Below, piece by piece: positions 19,712-29,253 of a stretch of 29,253 nt of DNA. Within the stretch, counting starts at the first letter, position 1. Each line of letters begins with the position of its first letter. The stretch lies in contig JAAAVE010000127.1 in NCBI GenBank assembly GCA_015679605.1, forward strand, positions 1 through 29,253, in the 5' to 3' direction. The notes below the pieces were generated by a model. It ran no database searches, was not told the origin of the DNA, and saw only the letters and a list, made by a program, of their open reading frames with translations. Both the position numbers and the translations under genes were made by a program. The DNA comes from Podila epigama. Its lineage: Eukaryota; Mortierellomycota; Mortierellomycetes; Mortierellales; Mortierellaceae.

Positions 19712-22700
19712 CTACAGATCGGCGTTGTGCATCTCATAAATCTGATTCAAAAGACCAAATACACCCTTCTTGCGAACATCCTGTTCATTCTCAAAGGAAT
19801 CCACCATCTCGTCTGGTGGCCCATCTTCGCCTTGTCGCCCTTTTCCCTTTGAATCATGATGACCGCTGTAGGCTCGATCCTTCCCTGTCAACGTCGTCGC
19901 TCCTGTGCCTTTTGAACCTGCTCTTGTATCGTTACCAATCTCAGAGACAAACGAGTCACCCAACGTACTCGTCGCCCTTCCTCTTCCTCCTTCTCCTCCT
20001 CTTCCTTCATCCTCCATATCACTCGATTCAGAGTTCACATCTTGTCCCAAGTGGTGAGCCTGACGTGACAACTTTGTATTCCGTAATCGGAAAGAAATTC
20101 CTGCTCCTGCTCCTGCTCCTGCCCTACTTTCAACTCCATGTTCATGGTCATCATCCACATCATAACTATTCTCATCCTGACCATAGTCACCATATCGACC
20201 TAGTCGACTCATTTCCATCCCTTGGTATCTGTTCATGTCTCGTTGGTAATACAAGCTACCTGCAAGGCCGCCACCACCACCACCCGTTGTACCAGCTGCA
20301 TGACGCAAATGGGTCGTTTTTGATGTTGGCCGCATGTATGCTGAGCTCTGACCCCATTGTCCTTGACGCAAATAGTCAACCCTCGATCGTTGAGGATGAC
20401 GCCCGTATGGCCCTCGAGAAGAAGGAGGATGGAATTGACTCATATGCATACCAGCATCCGCTTCCATCAGCTTTGATAGGTACATCGATCCTGCTGGGTC
20501 ATTCGGTTCCCAGTCGGGGTTGTTTTGCTATGGTTTAGACAAGTATTAAACAACATCGTTAGATTGTATCCTCACAGGAAAGAGCTGTGTTAAACATTGA
20601 CATTTTTTTCCTCTCCCCTACCTTAAAGTTGAGGAACGACTTTTCCATCTTGCCTTCATTCGAGATATATCGATCATCTGTCACCGTAGCAGCTGGCGCT
20701 CCATACTACCCAAGAAAAATAAAAGAGAAGAGTAAACATGTGAGTGTAAATATGAGTGAAGCAATAGTACATAGACTCCATTTCATCCTCCTTTTATACA
20801 AATCTCTACATCTCCATACCTTAACATTGCCGTGGCGTTTAAAGTCAAACACGGCGAAACTACAGACATAGCCGACACCATCGACATGGACCGTAAACTC
20901 GCGAAAGAAATCAATAATCTTCTCGCTGCAATTAGGGAGCGACATACAGAGGATGAGAGGTGTCAATGCGAGGCTCATGAACTCGAGTGCGTACAACATG
21001 ACATTGTACTCGAACAAGAGTGCAAACTGCTTGCGGACCTATGAAAATGTGAAGAAGCGTATGGATACGTGTAAGTATGTTTGTGTGTTTATGAAAATGT
21101 CTGGTGCAAGTAAAGAACGAGAACAAAAAGGCAAAAAGAAACAAATAATCGCACATTACCTCGTCCGTGTGCAGCTTATCTCGCCATTCATTCGGCATGT
21201 AATGCGTATACTCGACCACATCTCGCAAAAGCAACTCTGGGTCAAAGACCTCTGTCTGATCAGGGATCATGCCACGGCTAACCGCCATAATCGTTCCAAA
21301 GACTCCAAGGTAAAAGAACACTGTCTTTTCAGTAGTAATCTCGAGACCCAAAAGTAGCTCCTGGTCAAAGATTGTGATCAACGCCAAAACTGCCGCAAAA
21401 GACCCCGATATGAATGCAACAAATCTAGATTCAATACAAAGAAATAAAAAGAGGTGGAGTTAGAGCCTATTCTGGATATTGGATATTGTCCACAAGAAAC
21501 CAAAGGCAAACAGCTTTGACAGAGAAAACATTACCTGCATACGAGAATGGTCTTTTCCTTTGGAAATTGGTTAATATATTTCATGGCTAGTGGATAGCTG
21601 GCATTAATCCTTTCCTGAAAGAGATGAGGCAACTCATTAAACTCTTTAAACTTCCACTTGGCCACTGGTGTATATTGTCTGGTGCCAATCGAGCTTGGAT
21701 TCTTGTGATACTCCTATTCCAGATTCCCAGAAATAGAAGTCGAATGTGATGAGTTGTGTAGTCGTTCAACTATGATAATATCGTTTTATCTTGTTTGCAA
21801 CAGGAAACCTCAAATAACACGAAAAGTTACCTCAAAGTATCGAAAGAAAAAGTAGAGGACCAAGTAAATCGAGATTAATGGCGCAAACAATAGAGTCGTC
21901 AAGCCCATGAACTGAAATCGACGTTTCAATCTACATTTCGAGGCGATAAAAGAACAGTTGTAAAGACAATGAGCAAAAAAGAAAAACACTTGAATAGAAT
22001 ATAAAACAAGAGAGACAAGGTACAAGGAACAGTTGAATAAAAACAGAAAGAGCTTAAAGCAATAGCTTACCCTGTCACCAGCTCTGCACGTCGAGTATCC
22101 TTCAGAAACCGTTTTCGCACCTGTCCACGGTCATCAAACACATAGCCAAGGATGCAAAAACTCAGACTCCACTCCAGAATTCGAGTCAGGATCGTCCTGT
22201 GACGGAGCATCGGCAAGGGGATGGAAAGGTCTAACAATTCCTTGTTAAACATGGCGATCATAAAGTTCTCCTTGCGCATTATCCGGTTGGCAATATCGTG
22301 TGCATTTAGCCTTTGCGTGCTTGTCGTCTGGATAGTAGCTGCTGTGGTTGTGTTTGGGTTGTTGTCACGGATTCGGATGATCCTGTTCACAACTTCGTGC
22401 CATGACACTGTTTGAATATCCTCCTATTAGGCATAGATGCAACGTATGTTACTCGTTAACATGTGGTTTCGACATTTTGCAAGGGTGCACTCCACCTCGA
22501 CATAACAAGCAAAGAAGCAGATTTTCACCTACATCAGGGATTTGCAAGAGATATGTGTAAAAGTTACACATGTCTGATAGCTCTGGCACATCGTATATGA
22601 GCCGAGTCAATTGTCCAACCCAGAATGCGCCAAATAGTAGCAAAATGATCACTGTCCCTGAAGATAGTCTAACAGGGCAACCACCCCATGTCAGGCAAGA

Positions 22701-24481
22701 AAAGAAAAAAAAAAAAGGATGTAAGCATAAAAAAGAGACTCTTGTAAAAAGTCACAAGCGCTTGACTTTTTCATTATTAGACCTACTTGTGGAAACACTG
22801 CGGAATAAGCACTTCGTCCATATGTTTGGCATGGCGCAACCGTGGATAATCGATACAGCCGACAAGAAACGTTGAGAACCCAATGACAAACGCAAAGGTC
22901 CTAACAAACATCCAGAGATATCACATCGATCATGTTGCATGTGGTTCAGTGTTTGTATCAAAGAGAAGTCACCATTCACCTGAACCTTCACCATCATCAG
23001 CACAAGCATGTAAAGCAAAAGATGAAATAGTAATAGCAAAACATGGCATCGTTCGGATGCCATTTAGAAACTTACAGGAGGTTGAGGCATCTTTCTAGTA
23101 GAATCGTGTACATTCCTTTGCCAACATAATACTCGTACACCTAAAATGAAAAGATGTTGGACATTTGTACAGAAACAAAAGATGAGTGCAAATGGATCGG
23201 TGATAACGCCTTTTCATGTTGGAACACTTATCAATTCGTCAAAAGAAGAGGGGGGATGGATCATTGCAGAAACAAAAAAAAAAAGGGTCAAAACAAAACA
23301 AAGGAGCAAACACAGCAACCAAGCTCAAGATTTACCTTGGCCAGAAAATTATCCAAGTTCTCGACATTGACCCACTTCCACATAGCCAACTCTGCAGCAT
23401 CCATGCCTGGCCTTTTATACTGTAGTCGTCTCCGGGCCTTTTGACCCAAATTCCAATATCGCCCTCGAGAGTTGTCGTCGTCGTCGTCATCTTGCCCACC
23501 TTGGTTCATCTCAATCATCAAGGAAGCAGGTGCCTCGTGGTCTGTGTTATTACTTTCAAAATGATGGTCTCGAGACGACGACGCTTTGTGCGACATTCGT
23601 TCATTGTTATGAAATGTATTAGAGCCAACAAAGAAGGGAGAGGAGCCTGGACTGCGGCTATGGTTGGTGGCGGTCGTGAACAGTGGTGATGTATGCTGTT
23701 GTTGTTGGCCACGTCTGTTGTTGTTTTCTTGCCTATACGAGTGGTGTTGATGATGACTCGAATCAGAAACGCCTACTCCACCACCACCAAACATCCCTTG
23801 ATGATGGTGGTGTCTTGCACCAGACGTTGACATTGACGTTGACGTCGACGAGAGTCCAGAGCCATCATCGATCTCCTGAGACTTTGAAAGAGTGTAGCTG
23901 TTTTCACCCCTTCTTCTTCCTTCTGCGTTGCGTAATAAAGCCTGCTGATGAGAGTATTCACTGTCGTTTGCTTCACCTTCGCCGTGATCGTCGTCATCAA
24001 AACTTTGGCCTCGACCATAAGAAAGGTTGTCATGGTCTGAACCATGTTGACCATAGCTTCTGTACCTATAGTCAAGAGGATCATCGTTATCGTTGTCGTT
24101 GTCAGGAGTGTGTTGCTGGAGGATACTGGAGCCAAAACGGTTCTGAAAGTCTTTTAAGACTGGTGTAAAGAGAGGCATAAGAGGTGCTGGCGGGTGCTCG
24201 GCAGGAGCGTTGTTCTGGTGAGAGTCGGAGTTTGTCACAGGGTCAAACGCAAATGTGCCACGAGTGAGGTTGAATGGTGGAAGCATGGTGTCATTCTTGG
24301 CGTTGTTGCTTGTACTGACATTGGCACTGGTGGTGCTGTTGCTGCGGTTACTGTTGTTTCTATTGAGGGTGGTAGGCCTTTGGACAGAGGTTTCTGTGTT
24401 TGGCAATGGCAAATCGTCGTCATTGTCATGGTCATTGGGCTCATTGTTCCCGAGTCTGTGGTAGCTGTGAGGACGATGCAT
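19712..24481 (-). CDS. ATG9: Autophagy-related protein 9 (ATG9), lipid scramblase
   Basis: 1158 aa from eleven exons: complement(23336..24481, 23076..23140, 22787..22900, 22533..22668, 22071..22423, 21831..21930, 21535..21713, 21160..21424, 20820..21038, 20622..20705, 19712..20527). All junctions are GT...AG and in phase. ATG9 is the multispanning trimeric scramblase carried on Golgi-derived vesicles that seed the phagophore. Core marks: [14 protein letters not shown] then [20 protein letters not shown], membrane segments near 394-420 and 443-466, [96 protein letters not shown], and [11 protein letters not shown] ... [15 protein letters not shown]. The first 340 residues are disordered with Asp, His and Gln tracts and contain two PLF motifs (103-105, 266-268). 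The C-terminal 250 residues are Gly-rich and end in [12 protein letters not shown]. It is longer than yeast Atg9 (997 aa), through its tails. The acceptor of exon 5 could be at 22424 or three bases pairs of codons later (22420); the first is used. Confidence 0.95.
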
Positions 24482-24998
24482 TGATGTTTTGTAGATGAAA
24501 TGGAGTGAATGACCAATGAATTTGGAAAACGTAACAGTGGAAATGATTGTATGAAGGATAAGAAAAAGATTTACGAAATTAAAAAAAAGGGTGCATTACG
24601 CCTCCCTTTATGTTTTGCCCTTGGCAAGTCAACATTGCTGTTGCACAACCGAGTTCAAACCCTCGATAAGTAGAGACTGACTAGACGCACTCGAGTTTCA
24701 CCATTCACCATAACAACCACAACCACCATAACAACAACAAGAGCAATAACCATGTGTCTACCCCAGCTCACATGAACTCGGTCAGAGTTGGCTCGCTGAC
24801 AAGCAATGCACAATGTGAATGCAAAATGTGCAAACAATTGTTCATGAGCACGAGCATAGGCATGCACATTTGCATTCAGAGTCTGAGGTGTGTAACAAGT
24901 GGAAACTGCACGTGATAAAAATTTCTATGTTACATTTTTTGCTGAGAAGAAAGAGACTAAAGAGCGCCATGTGTGTGTCCGTCGTGTAGCCAGCCCTA
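24482..24998 (-). promoter_or_regulatory. Intergenic region upstream of ATG9 / downstream of the kinesin-8 gene
   Basis: 517 bp holding the ATG9 promoter and the 3' UTR of the kinesin-8 gene, both transcribed on the minus strand. Near the ATG9 start the minus strand is T/C-rich, with an inverted CCAAT (plus 24512-24516). A palindromic CACGTG E-box sits at 24909-24914, about 430 bp upstream of the ATG, and reads TATCACGTGCAG on the minus strand. No gene is seen. Confidence 0.4.
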
Positions 24999-27900
24999 CT
25001 AAATTTCGTGCGATGTCACCACAGGCGAACTCTTGAATAGGCTTCCACGGTGCAATGGACCCGGAAGCATACTCCTCCTGCGCGCTACACGACCTCCACC
25101 GCCACTACTATTACTACTACTACCATTATTACTATTACTAATACTAGTTCCACCACCGCCATCATCACCACTACTACTACTACCCACGTTCGCATTCAAT
25201 GCCTCTGGGAGCATACTCCTCCTCCTCGCTATCCGTGCTACTGTCGCTGCCGAAATATGAAGCGGTGCAGCTGGTGTCGGCGAAATCTCTGTTGCAAGCT
25301 TGGAAGGCGAGCCAGTCTTTGCCCTCTTGCCATTCCCTTGCTGGACATCGCTATCAATTGCTCGTGCTCGCTTCGGAGGGCTGGGTATCAGACTTGACGT
25401 TGAAGGCGACGACGAAGATGACGGCAATCCGAACGTCAATCCAGACGTCGACATTAGCCGAAGAGACTGAGGTATCACTTGATGCTTCGACTGTGGTGAA
25501 CTCTTGAGCTTCTTTCCATGTCCCATTATGGCCGTGTCGTTTTCCGTGGAACGAGAATGCTTCACAGGTGGACTTGAAAACTTGCTAGAGGATCCTGCCG
25601 CTAGCTGCATTCGTTGTGGGCCCATCTGGAGCTCGCTCCTGACCTGTTTCTTGCCATTCGACTGACCTGGCCCGCTAGCATTCGTATGAACAGTACCAAC
25701 ACTACCACCCGCGGCGCCTGAGCCAGAAGTACTGCTTACATTAGACGCTCCTCCTGACCCAGGTAACGGTCCCAATCCTCCCGGCAGTGTAACACGCCTC
25801 GGCTTCCCTGCAATGCCGTTCGGGTTCTGAGGACCCATCCGCCGCGGCCCGCTCATCATTCCTGGTTTTGATAGTGTCGATTCTGATGGCGATGCCAGCA
25901 AGGGTGGCCCCAGACTCATCAGGTCGCGTTGTGGAGGTGATTGCGATGGCGTACGCGGGATCTTGCTTGGTGGTAACGTCGGTTTGTGCATACCTGTCGT
26001 ATACCTCTCAGCGTCTTCATCCACAATATCCAGCAAAAAATTAACATTGCGCTTGGTTGGAGTCGGCGCCAGTCGAGGCTGACGAAGACCTCCTCGCGCG
26101 CGCGGTTTCTTGGGCGAAAAGAGAACACCTGGCAGTGGACTCGACTTTTTCCGTGGCAACACGTTGCCTATCCTGAACGGGACTGGACTTGGCGGTGCCC
26201 TTTGCGGGCTCTGTAAACGACCACGCTCTTGAAACACTCGAATAGGCGATTGTTTCCCGAATAGACTACTCGACCCAAAAGCCAGCTTGGTGTCAACAGT
26301 GTCCATTGACATGTTGGGGAGGAGATGGCTGGTAGTCTGTTTCTTGACTGGTGTCTGCGGTACTTCAGGCAGGAGTGACATAAGTTTGGTCCCTTTGGGA
26401 CCCTGGAAGTGGTTTGGACCGGCACTCTCGCCAAACTTTTGTTCGAGCGTAGAATTGTCCTTCATTGTGCGGTCTCGAGAGAGTGTGTTTGCGATTCGTG
26501 TAGTCATCTCAGTGAAACTGGTGATAGAGGACATGTAAATGTCATTCAGGGCCCGAGTCTCTAATCCCGCACCTTCTACAGCCTCGATTTCTGAACGCAG
26601 ACCGACTAGTGACCGGGCACTGAGCTCCATAAAGTCGTTCGTAGCCTCAAACTGGTCCACCAACGATTGTTCCATGACTTTCACCTTTGTAGTCAAGATC
26701 TGGTTGTGCGATTGAAGTGCCTGGTACTTTTTCTCAAGTTCGTAGAGTCGTTGGTATGGGAATCCTGTGGCAGGTTTCTGCTCCAGAGCCTCAATCGAAA
26801 CCGCATAGAGTTTTAGTGTGTCCTCTTGCTCCTGCATCTGTTGGTGCTGTGCTATCGACTTTGTTTGCAGTTCCTGAACCAAATTATCCACCATAGTCAT
26901 GTAGGAAGAGGATGCACTCTTGGCACTGTCGAGTTTTTTCACACGGGCGTTCCATTCATCTTCATCATCATCTTCATTCTCGCCCAGCTGTATCCTCAAC
27001 CGTCGCTCGAGCTCTAGATTACGATGCTCAGCCTCGGTTGCTTCTAATGCCTCTTCAAATCGAGCTCTCCAACGGTGCAAGCCGACAAGATGCGCCGCCG
27101 TGATAGCCATCTGACTTTGGAGTTGAGCGTATCCTGTTTCATGCGTCCTGGCCGCCTGAAAAGTAGCACGCATCTTGTGAACCATATCATCAAACTCTCG
27201 AGCAAGTGCCGCTTGCTTCTGCTGCGACCTTTCCAACTCCTCGCTCTTGGCTTGATTATGTAGCTTGCCCTTGAGCTCAGCCACTTCCTGACGTAGTTCA
27301 TAGATCACTTGTACATATTCTGACACATGGCGATCGACGTTGAGAGTGTTCTTGGTCACTTTGGTCTTGATATTTTTAGCCCGGTTGGCGTACTTTAGGG
27401 TATTGTGGATTTCTTCGTAATGCTGGCTGGACGGACTCACGCAGGCAATCATGACCGTCTTGCAGTTTCCTCCCAAAGAAAATTTGAGGAGACGGGTGAG
27501 CTTACTGTCGCGATATGGTATATGAGTCTTTGGTTTGTTGTCGCACAGTGCATTGATGCAGTTCCCGAGAGCAAGCAGCGACTTGTTGATATTTGCGCCT
27601 AAAGTTGGAGTATATTTGGAAAATTGTATTGAAGGACCATGAGTGACATAGCTCCTCGTTTGCTTATCTTTTTTTCTTGGTGCTGATGAATTGATTCCAG
27701 ATGCGAAACATAAAAGCAAATAGACAAACCTTCAATGAGTCGACTCCCACGGTTCTTTGTAGACGAAGCCCGCTCACTGCCAGCAAGGTCAATCAATGAA
27801 AGAGTTGCCACTGTGAAATCCTCCGACACATCTGCGGTCTTGGGTCGCTGACAGATATTGATCTGGAGCACGGCATGGGACCGAGAGGAAGTAGCGTTCG

Positions 27901-29120
27901 CTTCCGTGGGGGATATGGTTCTGTTGGCGTTTCCCATAAAGACAAGCTCCATGAGTGCGTTCATCTATGCAGACAAAATGTCACAAAGAGTAGTGATGAT
28001 GTTATAAGAATGATCTGCAAGTTGTCTCAACAACGAATCCAGTTTCCTCGACTAATTTGCCCATAAAAAATTCATTATGTCTGAATAGTTAACATACGTC
28101 CTTTGGGTGATGTTCTGACAAGCCGGCGATCGAAATCTTTTTTGCAGAGTCCTCACGAAGATGGAGTGTTGCTGGTTTTGGGCCATCAGGGTTGATAGGG
28201 ACCAAGAGATCTCGGATGGTTTCGTTATAGACTTCCAAGTATGATAAAGAAATCTCGATCGTCTTTTCATCTTCCTGCGCCTTTATTCTCTCGTATAGTT
28301 CTTGCATGGTGAGGAAGATGATGCCTGGCTTCTCTGGTGTACCGCTGATTGTATGCGTTTTTCCACATCCTGTCGCGCCATAGGCAAATAGTGTGCCATT
28401 GTAGCCATCCAAAACGCCGTCGATCAAGTGCTTTGTCGTGTTTTCAAAGACCTATGATCATCATAGAAGGACAAAAGTTGGCATTGTTTTTCTCTCGCTC
28501 CTCACACACAAAACCAAAGAAAAAGAGTTCATAAAGAGCTTCAGGGCCACATGTCATTAACATGCTTACCTCCTGCTGTTGCGAGTCTTCATGAAAAACG
28601 CGATCAAAAGCATATCGCATATCCTTGAAACGTCGATAAGCCTGAACTGGCAAAAGTGCACGTTTGTACTTTGAGATGCTCTCAGCGTCTGGAGGATCAA
28701 ACACTAGAACCCGCTCATCCAGAACATCGACCACCTTGCGAATAGAGCCGCTTGAGTTGTTATGACTGGCTGGTGAGTATCCATCGTAAGCCGACCCTAT
28801 ACCTGACAGGGAGGCATCTGCAGTAAAGTTGAACTTGCTCGCTGGTGTCGCAGGTAGCCGTGCGAGTTCAGCTTCGCTGAATGGTCGTACACGAACTGAT
28901 TAGGGAGAAATGATCAAAACCAAAGAGCAATTTGTTAGCGTTAGCATTTTGTGTTGGTGCGTGTGCAATGTCAAGACTCGATGATTGTTCATGCCCTCCA
29001 TTAACATCTCTGTTTCATACCAGCTACAAGTATGGCTGATTCCGATGGCCACTGTGGCGTCTCTTCTGATGTGGCATTGGATTGTGAGCCAGGGTTGGGC
29101 CTGTCTGATGCTGATGCCAT
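24999..29120 (-). CDS. KIP3: Kinesin-8 motor protein (Kip3/KIF18-like)
   Basis: 1204 aa. Exons: complement(29021..29120, 28570..28895, 28098..28451, 27730..27964, 24999..27598), all in phase. Kinesin-8 proteins are plus-end-directed motors that shorten microtubules and control spindle length and nuclear position. The motor domain spans about residues 29-415: [16 protein letters not shown]-loop GATGCGKT (167-174), switch I NATSSRSH (283-290), switch II DLAGSE (319-324), and [17 protein letters not shown]. The extended loop 2 ([17 protein letters not shown]) and [20 protein letters not shown] are typical of kinesin-8. Coiled coils follow (about 425-480, 530-580 and 660-700). The tail is basic and Ser/Pro-rich, with several SP/TP sites and the duplicated motif ARRRSMLP near the C-terminus. 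It is longer than Kip3 (805 aa). ATG 29120 is chosen because it leads straight into the motor domain and has a good donor at 29020. Only 133 bp of promoter is visible. Confidence 0.94.
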
Positions 29121-29253
29121 GGGGCAACGGGTTAATATCTTCCGTTCTGCTGCAGCGGCTTATCCAGGTCCCGTTTCGGTGTAACGGTTGAATGGCGAGC
29201 GTAGGGCGCGGTGCCTTGGACAAATTGAGCAGGTCTTTTTCCTTTTTTTTTTT
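29121..29253 (-). promoter_or_regulatory. Partial 5' flank of the kinesin-8 gene
   Basis: Only 133 bp precede the ATG before the window ends in an A-rich run (minus strand; T-rich on plus). No CCAAT, TATA or ACGCGT motif is seen in this short piece. Confidence 0.4.

Noticed and set aside
24620-24676. tRNA-like B-box (GAGTTCAAACCCTC) with a possible A-box nearby
   Set aside because: The A-box-like TGGCAAGT is only about 33 bases away, too close for a tRNA, and no acceptor or anticodon stem can be drawn.

Overview
The window looks like nuclear DNA of a filamentous fungus. Seven protein-coding genes can be read through by joining exons at GT...AG introns. Several of these introns have a CTAAT/CTAAC-like branch site and a T-rich 3' end. 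Intergenic DNA is full of homopolymers and short tandem repeats, and most proteins carry long Q/N/H/S/G-rich tracts. Gene content (ATG9, kinesin-8, a GT49 enzyme, an R3H-SUZ protein) and style suggest an early-diverging lineage, possibly Mortierellomycota or another Mucoromycota. That placement is inference; no rRNA or tRNA gene is visible to test it. Both ends of the window are homopolymer runs, and a 10-N gap lies in poly-T at 11879-11888, so this is probably a contig or scaffold piece.

Layout. (1) 61-3011, minus: R3H-SUZ RNA-binding-type protein with a long Q/N/H-rich tail; its 3' end lies outside the window. (2) 3012-5756: promoter/leader and intergenic DNA, including a 4 x 32-bp tandem repeat in which every unit carries ACGCGT. 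(3) 5757-6650, minus: unrecognised low-complexity protein. (4) 6651-9230: repeat-rich intergenic DNA ending in the promoter of the next gene. (5) 9231-12272, plus, six exons: pectin-lyase-fold (Pectate_lyase_3-like) protein with a Q/N-rich head and no signal peptide. (6) 12587-14245, minus, one exon: secreted protein with a Lys/Ala-rich, then His-rich, then Asp/Glu-rich layout. (7) 15387-19478, plus, four exons: type II membrane glycosyltransferase of family GT49 (LARGE/B4GAT1-like). (8) 19712-24481, minus, eleven exons: ATG9, the autophagy scramblase. (9) 24999-29120, minus, five exons: kinesin-8 (Kip3/KIF18-like) motor.

The genes do not form an obvious pathway. They cover RNA regulation, cell-surface/secretory functions (the GT49 enzyme and the secreted polyampholyte share a 1.1-kb divergent intergenic region), autophagy and microtubule dynamics. 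I see no mobile element, CRISPR array, or prokaryotic-type or biosynthetic cluster. The most unusual items are the secreted His/acidic protein, the apparently leaderless Q/N-headed beta-helix protein, the ACGCGT repeat array and the unrecognised gene at 5757-6650.
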